Shown here one piece after another: positions 46,127-57,646 of a stretch of 64,000 bases of DNA. A program made the translations under genes and the position numbers. The stretch spans positions 12,409,820-12,473,819 of the forward strand of contig NC_135248.1 of NCBI RefSeq assembly GCF_947623445.1, in the 5' to 3' direction. This DNA comes from Clavelina lepadiformis (Eukaryota; Chordata; Ascidiacea; Aplousobranchia; Clavelinidae). The notes beneath the pieces were generated by a model that worked only from the letters and a program-made list of their open reading frames with translations, was not told where the DNA came from and ran no database searches. Each line of letters begins with the position of its first letter. The first letter of the stretch is position 1.

Positions 46127-47261
46127 TTAGTAGAACAAAGTAGACTCACCTTCCTTCAATATTTTACGTCCTTCCAGATAAAACTTAAACTTGGCGTCCA
46201 CTTCGTCCAGCAGTTGCTCCAGCGATTGCTGCTTGATGTGCAAGTTGTCTCTAAGCTCATTGACCTTTCGTTTATGTGTTTCAACTAACATTCTATCTCT
46301 GCCACTAGGCAATTGAATAAATTAAGAACAAATATGTAATTCATGTGGTTTTGATAAAATACAGCGTATTAAGTTAAAAACCAGTCAGACACACCGTTTG
46401 TACATATAAAGTAGAAGTTGCCAATGGTAAAAAAATGTCGTTTTTAATTGGATATTACCGTAAGCATATAAACAATTTGGGTAATATAATTGAGCCAAAG
46501 TATAACTGTTGTTAATGTAAGACAGAAAAATAATAATATCTACTGTACAGTAAAGGAAACCAAATGACCCAAACACTATTAAAATGTACCTTTCTTCTCT
46601 TGCATCAAGTTCATCTTGGAAACGGTTTAACGTAAAATCGAACTTTTTCAGCATAGCCATTTGTGCAGACGTTTGCTCAACTACAGTCTTAAACTCCTCA
46701 AGTTGTTGCTTGTTGAACTTCATTCTGTAAAACGCAAGCGTAAGTTCTCGAAGTTAATGCAACCAATAAAGAATACTTCATAAAGCAAATGTAGTGAAAA
46801 CATTTTGTAAAATACTTAACTGCTAAAAGACGGGCGCTTGCAACATACAAAGTACATTGTAAATTTACTATCTTCATTGGTGAGACTACAAATGCTTATG
46901 TTTTGGCGGTGCTAAATGTCATAACTTACTTGTAAACTTCTATATTTTTGATGTGTTTTTCTGCTTCCTCCGCGTATAGTTCATATTTCAAAACAGCATC
47001 GTTCAATTTCGTTTGTACAACAGAGAGCGGCTATCCCAATGTAATAGATCAATTACGTAAAGCAACAATATCGATCAGCAATTGAAAAACCATCTAAATG
47101 TACAGTATAAATGTTGCCTAATTATAACTTACTTCGTTTGTTTGTTCCTGAATTTCTTCACGGAGGAAAGGAATTTCAGTTTGCGTTTCGCTGACCTCCA
47201 GCGGAGGACTGTTGCCTCTTTCTCTCAATTCTGTTGCCTCTTCTTCAGAGCGATCAGTCAT
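46127..47261 (-). CDS. Small coiled-coil protein, tandem copy B
   Basis: Exons 47261-47133, 47030-46930, 46724-46590 and 46298-46127 give about 178 residues. It starts MTDRSEEEATELRERGNSPP, and its N-terminus is more acidic than in copy A. The middle exons (KLNDAVLKYELYAEEAEKHI; FKTVVEQTSAQMAMLKKFDF) align with copy A residue by residue, as do the third and fourth exons (RDRMLVETHKRKVNEL; LLDEVDAKFKFYLE). The splice donor after exon 3 is a normal GT. The last exon may read to a stop at 46127, or splice over about 36 nt to a VEMLD end. Function unknown; the conserved exon layout and frame argue that both copies are real genes. Confidence 0.6.
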
Positions 47262-47689
47262 TTCTTCAAATTTAAACTTACTTAATTCAAAATCAACTTG
47301 ATTTGAACCAAAAAAAATTATTTAAACAGCTTAAAAAAATTATATCTTTAAACAAAGAATTTGATAAGAAAAAGAACTGAGAATCACTAATAGCTGGTAG
47401 AGCTTAGATGATATTTACAAACTGTTCTGTTTATATTCTATAAAAATAATGCCTGTGAATTGCATTTGCAAAAAGTAACAATTATTTCCAGCGGTCCAGG
47501 ATTTTGTAAACTGAGAATAATTTTCTTTTTCTTTCAAAGCACGAATACAAAAATAACAAGATGACTCTATCGTACAAAACAACAATTGTTTTCTGTAAGC
47601 ACGAAATTCTCCATCGGTCAAAAAATCAAAATCTGCTTTAACATCATTTGGCGCTTTTTGACCAAAGCAAACGCGTTTTTCATCACCAA

Positions 47690-49702
47690 TCATACCATTT
47701 TTGCCTTTAATTACGTCAATAAAATTGTGAGTCGGTGCAGTTGCATTCGATGTCAGCTGCCAACTGAAATGCGTTCGAAAATTTTGAGGATATTTATATT
47801 TAAGCTAGAAGCTACTGCATTCGACGCATGCAGTCTGAAATGCGTTCGAAAAACTTTTAAGTAATAATAAATCAAGCAACCTGCCTGTCACGACAATTAC
47901 AGTAACTTCTTAATAATAAATAAAGTTATGATTTGATTGAAATGGGTAACTTAGAATTTAAGCAATAATTTATCCATTTAAACAATAGAAAGCTTCAACA
48001 TTCTGTCCAACATAGCCTACTTCAAACACAAACATCCAAAATACTTAGATCAACCTTTAAGAACAAGACCGTTAATCTATTCATACTTTATTGCAATCCA
48101 ACAAAACTGAAAATTATGAAGTTTTACAAATTCTTGTGTAAAATTTGGAAAGCCGCAAGTGTGATTTTTCAAGTTATCTTTTTTTATTACTTTCACTACA
48201 TAATGAAAGAGATGAAATCTACTTTGCTGATGTTTCACTAACTGGCTCCTTCTCATTGCCATCAAGTACATATAAAAACAATTAAAATTCAGGAATGTTT
48301 TTAGTCGGTTTGTCCGACTATCAAACTCAAGAGAATTGACGATGACTTCTTGACTGATCGACCTCATCGACGATGTTGCTCCGAAGAATCCCGCAAGGCA
48401 ATTTCTCATTTAAACAAGGAGCGTATTCCTGAATCACAACAAACTTCTTCGGCAAACCGTAACATCTCAGTTAAAAACTCCACACTTAGTTCTTTCAAAT
48501 TTTGTCTTGTTTGGACGAAATTTAGTTGAATGACATTGAATGCAGAGTTAATAAAGTGACTAAGAGCACAACAAGCATATAACAATTGGTGATGCACACG
48601 CGTTCGATTTGACCAACAAGTGCATCAAGTGACGTCTAACTGTTTGCTAGCCATTTTACAGCAGTATTTCTTTCTAATTATTTTGGTAGTTGAAGAATTT
48701 CCTTTTGCCAAAACAGTAGTTTTCGTTTTGCTATTTTTTGAGTCATCTTGTCTGCTTATGGTGTGGTGCTTATTGTCTGCTATTTTTTGTGTCTTGCCAT
48801 CAAACGACATAATATATTTTAGTCCTTGATAAATGCTATGTATGTCATAATAATGTTTAAATGCGAGTCCCGTTTCAATTACTTCCAGATTACGTAAACT
48901 TGTTACCACAACGCACAATGCGTTGTTTGACCAGCATATTTTTGCCGTGATATTGAAGCATATCTTTGGAATGTATGTTGTGTTGTACATAGTAGTATAT
49001 ACCCATAGTATAATTTTAAAAGCAGTATTTCGGTTTTTAGTGAATCTCTAATAAAACGACCGTAACACTGTTGGCTTCGCTAACGTACTCTGATGCTCAA
49101 TTAGCTCAAGAAAGCGGTCTAGCGAATACGTTTACCCACGGAGTAAGATCAACAAATATTCTTTTAAGTAATACGACCGCACATTGGAGTTGGCACAATA
49201 CAACGTAATACACTACGTGTTATTTGCGAATTTTATTAGAAAAGAAGAGTGAAAAACTTATAAACATCAGGCAGAAAAGCAAAACTTTGTGTTGCCAAAA
49301 CTTTTAACAGAAATTTCATTTCAAAACGTAAAAAATACAAAAAAAAGATTTAATCAGAAAATACCCATATTCAAGACCAAATTATAAAACCAAAACTTTT
49401 TACATGTGAAGTGGTAAATCAGCCACTTTATTGCACATGCCCGTTACATTACATTCTGAAATATCCTTTTATTTTGTATTTGCTTCGGGTATTTTGAATA
49501 ACAAACAAGATAAAAGTAAAAACGAGCACTTATTAAAGGAATCTTAAACGATGAACAAAACTTTCTGAAATGTTGTAATTCTGGACAAAGCCCAATGGCG
49601 GTGATGAAGTTTGGCAATGTTCCATCGACATATTATAACTGAAGCAGGAAAACAGTCTCTCCTTTATTTTGACAGACTTGTGTATCTTGTGTATCATTCC
49701 TT
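47690..49702. other. Mostly non-coding; possible minus-strand exon remnant
   Basis: The upstream part of the copy B duplication unit lies here. A helical-looking minus-strand frame at 48406-48597 (FINSAFNVIQLNFVQTRQNL) could be a terminal exon, but I cannot connect it to a gene. The rest is AT-rich and without recognised features, apart from AATAAA-type signals serving POLG2 just below 49703. Confidence 0.3.
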
Positions 49703-52522
49703 TCACGTTGGTTCAAGATACTTGAATAATTTCTCTTCCAACTCAGTTATGTGGGCTTCAACCTGAATAGACAAAATGAAAAACAAGTCAAATTTTTAAC
49801 AGAATTTAAAATACAACTTACAATACTGCAAGTAAAATACAAACAAAACAGAAGTTACTACACTAATATATTTCATAAAAATATGAAGAACGACACAGTG
49901 TATCACACATTGTGAACGTTATGTCAATTTAATGCAATTACCTTAAGGCTGGTATCCCTATTTCTGATATGAAGAAGACCGGTTTCAAGGGTTTCTTGTG
50001 AAATAACAATCCCATGTACGACAGCACTTTCATCTGCATCACTGTAGTTGAGATTCAACTCGTTTGCGTTCCAACACGTCGCATTCATTGAACGAATCAG
50101 TGAGCAAAGTTCTTTGGAAAGCTGATAATTAGAAAAAGTTTACAAAAATTCAAAAGAATTCCAAATTGCTGGTAAACATGAAAAATCTGCCATGTTACAC
50201 AAATGTAAAAAATTACAAATTGGCCAAATTGTGTGAAGCATCAACTTTTTAACAATTACATTTTTCCCAAACACCAATTCATTTAAAGCCGAACAAACCT
50301 CTTTTAATTGGTCGTTAGATTCACCTTTAATGTACACAGCCGCCTTTACCGGTGCCAAGTATGGATGGATTCGCAGCTGTCTGTTGAAGTAATTAGGAAA
50401 ACTGAAAAGAAATGGAAATGAAGAAGTCAATGTCTTGACTGAATTTATGAATCAAAGACTTTCAATGTATATATAAGTATAAATACTTACACTATTTATA
50501 TTATAATATACTTATATATACAGTACATACCAGTGATAACATTGATTTAGTCATAGTCATGAATCTATTGCATACATAATATGTACTTATACTGCATATT
50601 GTGATGGAATACATCAACTGTATACTATATAGTAACAACATGAAAATGCAATCCCTTAAAACCTGACCTGATTGTATGGTAGCCGTCAGCCAGCGTTGCT
50701 GCTAAAAGATTCTGTAAATTATGTTTGATGACAATCATTGATGGCTGCGTCTTTAATGTTGTTTCAACTTCATTCTGAAAACAGATACAAAAAGAATAAT
50801 AAATTATTAAAAAAACTAAAAAAAAAATTAGGAAAATAAAACTTCCTTATATTAACAATAAAATCTAAAGTGTGCAACAATACTGCTAATTGTGTTAATT
50901 ACCAATGTTAATTGTTTTAATTTGATGCAACACCGATAACAGCTAAACATACAAAAATATTTTGTATGCATATATTTTGTTTTTCGTTATCGACTGTGAG
51001 TCCGAGTCAAAAGTGCAGTGCTAACTGATTATAACAGAAAAAGAAGACGAAAACTTAAATGAAAGCAGAAATCAAAGCACAGGACAAAGTGGCAAAAACT
51101 CATGAGCTTAAAACGTACTAAGTTAGTAATAACACAATGCAGCAGAGATAGTAGGTTAACAATCAGCAACTATAATGAACTTGACAAAACAACATGATAA
51201 AAATGTTCCTTACCCAATTCTGCATAGTGCGAAGAAAGTCTGAGCTCAAAAGAGTAGATTCCTGAAGCAACAGCAAGGAATTGTTGTAATTATAAACAAT
51301 GTCATTCTTCTTATGGCTATTGGTGTCAGAATTCTCAACACTTTTTGTTACAATCTTTGCAGGTTTTTGCATATACTGAAAAACATCACATTTGTCTTAC
51401 AAGAAAAACAACAGGCCTACATCATTCTCAATTTATGTTAATAACACAAAAACTTCTTTACATCATAGATTGTAATAATTACAATACGTACTGTACATTG
51501 TACAAATTCGATGTCAATGAGTTCACTATGGTAAATGCTACCTTTTTCATCCATCTGATACTATTCGAATTCCAACTATCAAAATCTAATTTTTCATGTC
51601 GTTTTTCAACAAGAATCGCCAACAACAGCAGGTCACTGGCAAAGTAATATTGTTACCAGTTGCACAAAACGCAATTGTTCAGCTCTAATTGTAATATCAG
51701 TTACCACAATATCTAGGCAAAGCTATTGCAGTTACTTTTGGTATTTTTCCTTTGGATGAGATACCACGTTGGCAGCGACACACAATGGAAGCTTGGGTGT
51801 TTGTTTTTGAATTGATTTCATTAGATGTTTTATAATGAGTTTCTCCCAAATGTCTTCATCTTCTTTTACTCTAAAATGTCAACATTAATTGCTGCGATAA
51901 ATTGTTTCATTTATAAGTTTGGAACTTATAACAACCACCCAAAAACTTTCTGATTTACGGAGGTGCCAGTACTTGTTAGAATTTGTATTGTAAGATACAT
52001 CTACAGTGACACCCACGAGCAAACCCTTAGCTGTTGTCATTTGCAGTAGCAAACATTGGTTTGCTCGGCACGCATCACCATTCACAACTTCAAACTTTAG
52101 CGCTAAAATTATACCCATTTGGTACTTGAAGGATAATACTAACATTTCACATAGCTAAAGACTTACGCTTCAATAAATTCCTCCAACGCAACATTTATGA
52201 CAAATTTGTTTCCTAATATGACATATCTCCACCATTCCGATCTCCAATTACTAATTATTTCTTTGCTTAAAATGCCGCGATCGTAACCAAATTTTCCTTG
52301 GGCATCTTCAACTGGCTTTAAAAACTTCCTCTGTTGTAAAGTTTCAGTTACGTTCTTGTCAAAGCCGTCAAATAGCTGAGAAAAAGTTGAGAGATTGCGA
52401 GAGGAACTGGTGAAAATTTCAGTTTTAAAAATCTGTAGAACTTTTTGTCGATTTGATTTCCAAAAAAAACAGGAGTAAATAGAAGTAACGTTTAAACACT
52501 TCAGAAAGTTCAATGAATTCAT
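49703..52522 (-). CDS. POLG2: DNA polymerase gamma accessory subunit (POLG2), mitochondrial
   Basis: Eight exons join in frame: 52522-52167, 51870-51736, 51575-51542, 51375-51214, 50774-50668, 50401-50299, 50121-49942, 49762-49703, giving 378 residues (human POLG2 has about 485). The clearest match is the C-terminal anticodon-binding-like domain: RQLRIHPYLAPVKAAVYI and GIVISQETLETGLLHIRNRD correspond to the human LHPCLAPIKVAL and ETTLENGLIHLRSRD segments. Upstream, EIISNWRSEWWRYVILGNKF and KLPLCVAANVVSHP match the catalytically inactive synthetase-like core. The N-terminus is rich in Arg/Lys/Ser, consistent with mitochondrial import. The protein should raise processivity of mitochondrial DNA polymerase. 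The third exon is only 34 nt. The central part is shorter and more divergent than in vertebrates. Confidence 0.87.
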
Positions 52523-52540
52523 CTAAATATTGACAAATGT
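52523..52540 (-). promoter_or_regulatory. Splice-acceptor-like site abutting the POLG2 start codon
   Basis: On the minus strand the sequence reads TTTGTCAATATTTAG directly followed by ATG. An acceptor with no untranslated bases fits spliced-leader trans-splicing of a downstream gene in a polycistronic message, or a 5' UTR intron. Confidence 0.45.
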
Positions 52541-52836
52541 CATCGTTATAATTCCTCATGGTATTGATGGCCTTGCCTTGTCCACAATGCCCTTAGCAGG
52601 TAAACAGTTAATAAACAATTGAGCATGCTTGCTTAAAAGTGAGCATTATGGTTAACAACAACATAGTAAAGTGAAAACACATACGTATGTACTTCTGTTA
52701 GAAATAGGTACAAGTCAAATCAAGCATTTAAATTTTAAAATCACTAAATTACTGAATGACTTAAATGGGGAAAGCCATAAAAATATTATTAATGGCAATA
52801 TTAGACTCACAACAACACGAAAATATGTTATATAAA

Positions 52837-54222
52837 CTACAAATGAAAAATTTTTTCAACATTGGGCTTTTGTACAGCTTCAGGTAAACCAGAAACATTT
52901 ACAACAACTTTTCCTTTAGTATGTCCCTCTTCCACTTTTTTAAATGCTTTCGGAGTGTCTTCAAACTGATAGATATTACTCGGGTGTACAACTGGCTTTA
53001 TTAAGCCTCCATCGATAATTCTCGCAACCTCCAGCAAAGCTGGTCGATCCGGCTTGAAAAACGCCCAATCAACGTTAATACTTGTATTTTGCAATTTCTT
53101 CTTCACAAGTGTTGACATGGACGCTGAAAAGCCAAAAAGGGGCCCGTACTTATCCGATAATTCAACTATGGGACTTCGTAATGAAACGTAACTTCCACAA
53201 TTAACAAGACATTGACCAGCCCACTCTGGTGATGCAGCACCAATTGGGTCAAAAACGACGCTGAATTTATCACCTTCCAGCACGGCTTTGTCAACGTCTT
53301 GCGTTTTGTAGTCTATACAATCAGCCCCAAGACGATTACAGATCGCTATTCCTTCCGTTGAGCATGTAGTTGTCACAGAGTAACCATAAGATTGCAAGTA
53401 CTGTATAGCAAATGTTCCTATGCCGCCTGAGCCACCTAATACCAAAGCGTTTTTTGGGCTTTTGCCTTTAACTACTATATTGCGTAGAGCAGATACAACT
53501 GTAAGTCCAACATAAGGAATGGAGGCCGCTTCAATGTGGCTACATGTGGCTGGCTTTTGAGCAACTTCATTTAGGTCAACGCAAACGTAATCAGCCAGCG
53601 TTCCAAACTTAAATAAACTTGGTGCACCATAAACTTCGTCACCGGGCTGTAAATCCGCAACCCTGGTTCCCACATCCACTACAGTACCTGAAAAATCTCT
53701 GCCTAGCACAAGGGGAAATTCCCTTTCAACAAAACGTTCCTGAACACTTTTAAATGGCCTGAGCAAGCCTCCAATCGTGTTGAACAAAACATCACGCTGG
53801 AAGTTAAACAAACGCCGCCCATAACCTTCACATATGCGAACATCAATTGGATTGATGCTTGCACAATGGACCTTCACGAGAACGTCATTTGGATGATTGA
53901 CGGCCTGATACAAGTAAGATCTTCTAGCGTCAATGTTCGATGTTATTTTAGTATTTGGTGTGTTCAGGTTTTCCATCTTCAAAACATCCTGTGGAGATCC
54001 ATATTCTTCAATGACCCATGAGCGCATGTATTCGGGTCTCTTGAAACCTCGATTTTGAAACTCTGACCAATTCTGAAAAGATTCTCGATGTTCTTGTGTC
54101 TTCTCGTTGATGTGTTCATTCAATGCATTTATAACTTTACGAAAAAAGAACCTTTGTGTTTGCACAACGCAGCAAAATCTTGACAACTTTAAAACTTTGT
54201 GGCATTGGGCATGCAGGTGCAT
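52837..54222 (-). CDS. RTN4IP1: RTN4IP1, mitochondrial NAD(P)H oxidoreductase
   Basis: A single uninterrupted exon of 461 codons starts at the first ATG (MHLHAQCHKVLKLSRFCCVV), which has a basic, hydrophobic import-type leader. The medium-chain dehydrogenase/quinone reductase fold is evident: SINPIDV, FPLVLGRDFSGTVV, GDEVYGAP, the dinucleotide motif LGGSGGIGTFAIQ, LGADCIDYK, WAFFKPDRPAL, and a terminal GKVVVNV. These closely follow vertebrate RTN4IP1 (about 396 residues), a mitochondrial protein tied to coenzyme Q biosynthesis and respiratory-chain function. The N-terminus is longer than in vertebrates. The next gene on the same strand, POLG2, starts 314 bp further on. An acceptor-like CTTTAG lies about 30 bp upstream of this ATG. 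Confidence 0.95.
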   Translation of the reverse strand: MHLHAQCHKVLKLSRFCCVVQTQRFFFRKVINALNEHINEKTQEHRESFQNWSEFQNRGFKRPEYMRSWVIEEYGSPQDVLKMENLNTPNTKITSNIDARRSYLYQAVNHPNDVLVKVHCASINPIDVRICEGYGRRLFNFQRDVLFNTIGGLLRPFKSVQERFVEREFPLVLGRDFSGTVVDVGTRVADLQPGDEVYGAPSLFKFGTLADYVCVDLNEVAQKPATCSHIEAASIPYVGLTVVSALRNIVVKGKSPKNALVLGGSGGIGTFAIQYLQSYGYSVTTTCSTEGIAICNRLGADCIDYKTQDVDKAVLEGDKFSVVFDPIGAASPEWAGQCLVNCGSYVSLRSPIVELSDKYGPLFGFSASMSTLVKKKLQNTSINVDWAFFKPDRPALLEVARIIDGGLIKPVVHPSNIYQFEDTPKAFKKVEEGHTKGKVVVNVSGLPEAVQKPNVEKIFHL

Positions 54223-54724
54223 TTTTAACTTTATCAAATGGCTTATAGTCTAAAGACTGAATGACATGGTACTGAATGTTTACAATTGTTTAATAAATAT
54301 TTTAATTTATTCTGGTCTTATTATGGAGAAAAAATGCAGTGTAGGCATGTTCACAACACAGTATAGCTTTTGTGCTGGTCTGTATTTCATATACTAAGTT
54401 TATCGTTGTTATGATAACAGCTTTATTTCAAGTTTAGTCCAAAGTAATTCAAAAAAAAGAACAGTTCCCTTAAAAATAGCTGATGAATTCGCCTGAATAT
54501 AATATCTTATGTGTAGATAAATTTAAACTATTAAATGGCTATTTTTGTGAGATGCCACTATTTCAGTGGAAAAAATCAAATGATATTTTTTACAGTTTCT
54601 TGTTAACCTAGCTTAAATGCTATAACATAGTAACTTAAACCTAACCTATATCTTCTAATATAAATCCAACATTAATAAAACCCTAAATAGCTAAAATGAA
54701 ATTTTGCTTCTCATTCTCCTAAGC

Positions 54725-56029
54725 CAGACATGTGCAACCAGTGGCCCGCGGGCCGCACTGCGGCCCGCGTGGTGCTCAGCAAAATGTTAGAAGTTCATAC
54801 TAGCCATCACTATTTGATGCAGTTTACATCAAAGCAATGGAAATTTTTGCACGCTGTGTACAGAAATATTGCGCTTTGTGATGCAAGAATGCTGCATTGC
54901 ATAATTTCGCAATGCGAGATTAGCACTTTGAAAAAGCTGTGTGGCATTGTACAGTACCGTAGTTGTGACTTGATGGAGTTGTTGGTGCTACATAGATAGT
55001 CTACTGTTGGATTTTGTTTTAGCTTAAGTAGTTGGCATCATTTGCTAGTTCTTTTACTTATGTTATTTTTGGTTGCAGGTGTTAATTTCGACACTTTTAC
55101 AGTTGATAAAAAGTTATAATTTAAAAAAGGCATTCCTTTCCGATGTAACGCAACATCTAGCACAATTAAATGGACAACTACAAGGAAGGAATCAACTGGC
55201 AAATAAAATGTTTGAGCACATTACATCATTCCAGAGGAAACTGGTTCTTTTTAAAGGTCAATTTAGCAACTCTGTGCTTACACACTTTCCATGTTTGAAA
55301 ATGCAACATGATGAAGGACAATATATCAATTACCAAAAATATGGCTCTATGATAGAAAAATTGTCTGCTGCCTTTGATGCTCGCTTCTTGGATTTTCGAC
55401 TTGAAAGTGATTTTAATATATTTTCAAACCCATTTAACACAGCTGTAGATCAAAGCCCTGATCAACTTCAACTTGAACTGATTGATTTGCAGTCAGACAA
55501 TAACATGAAAAGAGCTTTTGATGAAAACGATTTGGTGAACTTTTATAAAAACTATGTTAGGGGGAAGCATCAGAATCTTGTCGAACATGCCTTGAAAACC
55601 ATTTCGCTTTTTGGAAGCACATATTGCTGCTAGCAAGTTTTCTCTAAGATGAAATATTGCAAAGGAAAGCAAAGAGGCCAACTATCGGACCAACATTTGA
55701 AAAGTCAACTTAGAGTTGCTTGTAGCTCTGTGAAAGCAAATATTCCAAAAGTTTGCAAAGATGTGCAACAGCAAAAATCACATTAATCTGTGATTAAATA
55801 CGCTTGACTGAATTTAGTTTCCTCATCTTCCATCGACAATTATTCACAGTTTTTCAATAAACTGTCGCACAAGTGTGTCGTGGACTGCATTAAATCTATT
55901 TCTTAACTACATAAACTGCATAGGAAAGTCGTTTTATGATACTAATTTTTTCTGAAAAAATCATGTGGCCCGCGCTGTCATTCAAAATTTTGTATTTGGC
56001 CCTCCAGTGAAAAAGGTTGCACATGCCTG
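54725..56029 (+). mobile_element. hAT transposon, internally deleted (1305 bp), with perfect 8-bp TSD
   Basis: The ends CAGACATGTGCAACC and GGTTGCACATGCCTG are near-perfect inverted repeats starting with the hAT-typical CAG. The flanks carry an exact duplication, TCCTAAGC (54717-54724 and 56030-56037). Inside is the C-terminal part of a hAT transposase only, so the copy lacks the DNA-binding and most catalytic regions. The MITE at 20248-20566 is built from the same two ends. Confidence 0.94.
55073..55786 (+). pseudogene. hAT transposase C-terminal fragment with premature stop
   Basis: A frame from about 55073 carries motifs of the ZBED/SCAND3/FAM200-like hAT transposase group: YGSMIEKLSAAFDARFLDF, IFSNPFN, LQLELIDLQSD and SLFGSTY, the last being the dimerisation-region signature. 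A TAG at 55631-55633 interrupts it. The same frame continues (VFSKMK, LSDQHLKSQLRVA) to a natural stop at 55784-55786. The N-terminal zinc finger and catalytic half are missing, so the copy is inactive by itself. Confidence 0.9.
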
Positions 56030-56037
56030 TCCTAAGC

Positions 56038-57220
56038 TAACCACCTATCTTGAACAACAATGACCTACTCATACCTTTGATCGAATAGTCACTCTCATTT
56101 ATGTGGTCTCAAAATTAAAGCATATATTTATATATATATATACATAACGTCAAGTGCATCAAAATTGCATTTAAATTTTTTGTTGAGTGTGCAGCAAGAA
56201 ATAAAGTCTGGGCGAGTGGGCAGCGCATGCACTCCAACCCAACTCTGGGTATCGAGGTCTAGGTCAAAATATACACAACCAAGAAAAATGATACAGCATG
56301 CTAGGTCTATTGTTAGACTGCACCTTATGCAGGTTTACAAACGCTTCGTGCAACTGTACTCTGACTGGAAAGTATGGCAGTTTTCGACAAGAACTCCTGC
56401 GTGCAAAGACGTAAATTTTGATGTGATGGTGTGCACTCAAGCCTCAATTCTTTGTTTGCCAATTATAAATCTGTTTGTAAGTAACCAGTATTTCTTTATT
56501 TATTATAAATCGGCGTCAAGATAAAACAGAAAGCAGCCCACGTTGATGATGCCACTCGTGCGGATGCCAAACTTTCCATCATGGGACGGTAAACTACAAC
56601 GTCAGAAAGTCACTAAATTATTTACGCAATCGTACATGCGGTTGATGCAGTAGCTTTGTTGACGTTGAGTCCGTTAAATGAGAGCAAAAAGTCCCGTTTT
56701 AAGCATCACAAAGACTAGGCTAATTGTTTCAACTAGCCTAACGCTGGCCAATTCCAACTGTCCCAGAAAACAGTGAACCATTTATTTTCAGGCTGTACCC
56801 GTGTAATGTTTCTAACCGGATTTGTTTTCTCTCTGTTTATTACCAACGCACTTCTCAGTAGCCTGCAATGTGTAAAGTGTCCCTAAACGTTCTGCGAGAA
56901 AACCATATAGGCCTATAACCTAATATCATATTTTAAGTTAAACTTACCGAGAAGCATACACATTTTGGAATTCGGAAAGTATTAGGTCAATTTCTATTAT
57001 TATATTGTTATAGGCTAGCAAAAAGAGACCAAACGAAATTCGACGAAAATAGGAAAAAATCTTAGTATTTTAAAGATTTTCTAACCGTCGGACAAGGCAA
57101 GTGAAGCTAGGACAGAAAATAATTTTTTGTTCGATTCTTAGGCCACCTGGCAAGGCCAAGTGCGAGTATAATCAAACGCATAATCGCGAGATAAACTGGA
57201 CAATACTATGTTTCAGTACC
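56038..57220. other. Intergenic, no gene recognised
   Basis: A TA-rich microsatellite occurs near 56130-56143. One 119-codon frame (56165-56524) shows no family features. A weak tRNA-like tract near 56210-56270 did not fold convincingly. Confidence 0.4.
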
Positions 57221-57228
57221 GGTTAGCC

Positions 57229-57646
57229 CAGTGCTTCTCAAACCGGGCCACTTGGCTCACTAAAGGAGGAATTTTTAATTCCAGGGAGGAAATTTGCTCC
57301 AGGGAGGAATTGGGGAGGAAAAACTGAAGATGAAAAAAACCTTAATTTTTTAACTCACGCGCTTTTCTCCTCGATTTTCTTTATTAACTTCTAAACATGA
57401 GGCTCACGGTTCTCACTAACAATGAACAACGATTTGTTTGTAAATTTGTTTGGTTATTTTGTAAGAGCGTTCTTTTGCAATTTTTAATTTTATTCTTGAG
57501 ATAAATCCTCAAAAGACATCATCCAGGGATAATATTCAGGTAGTGTAAAATTTTGGCAATTATTTTTTGTGATTTTTTTGGGGGGAGGAATTGACGGTGT
57601 TTGGGTTGGTAAGGGAGGAATCAGGAAAAAACTTTGAGAACCACTG
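57229..57646. mobile_element. hAT-type MITE (418 bp) with perfect 8-bp TSD
   Basis: It begins CAGTGCTTCTCAAACC and ends TTTGAGAACCACTG, the CAGTG-type inverted termini of many hAT elements. It is flanked by an exact duplication GGTTAGCC (57221-57228 and 57647-57654). The inside repeats GGGAGGAAT-like blocks and is non-coding. Its ends differ from those of the 54725 element, so it is a distinct family. Confidence 0.92.

Noticed and set aside
48625..48990. 121-codon minus-strand frame
   Set aside because: Runs through low-complexity AT-rich sequence, has no splice context and matches no family.
51885..52145. 86-codon minus-strand frame between POLG2 exons 1 and 2
   Set aside because: The flanking exons join in frame with POLG2 similarity without it, so it is intronic.
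56165..56524. 119-codon frame and a weak tRNA-like tract after the hAT element
   Set aside because: No domain features, and the putative A and B boxes deviate too far to fold as a tRNA.
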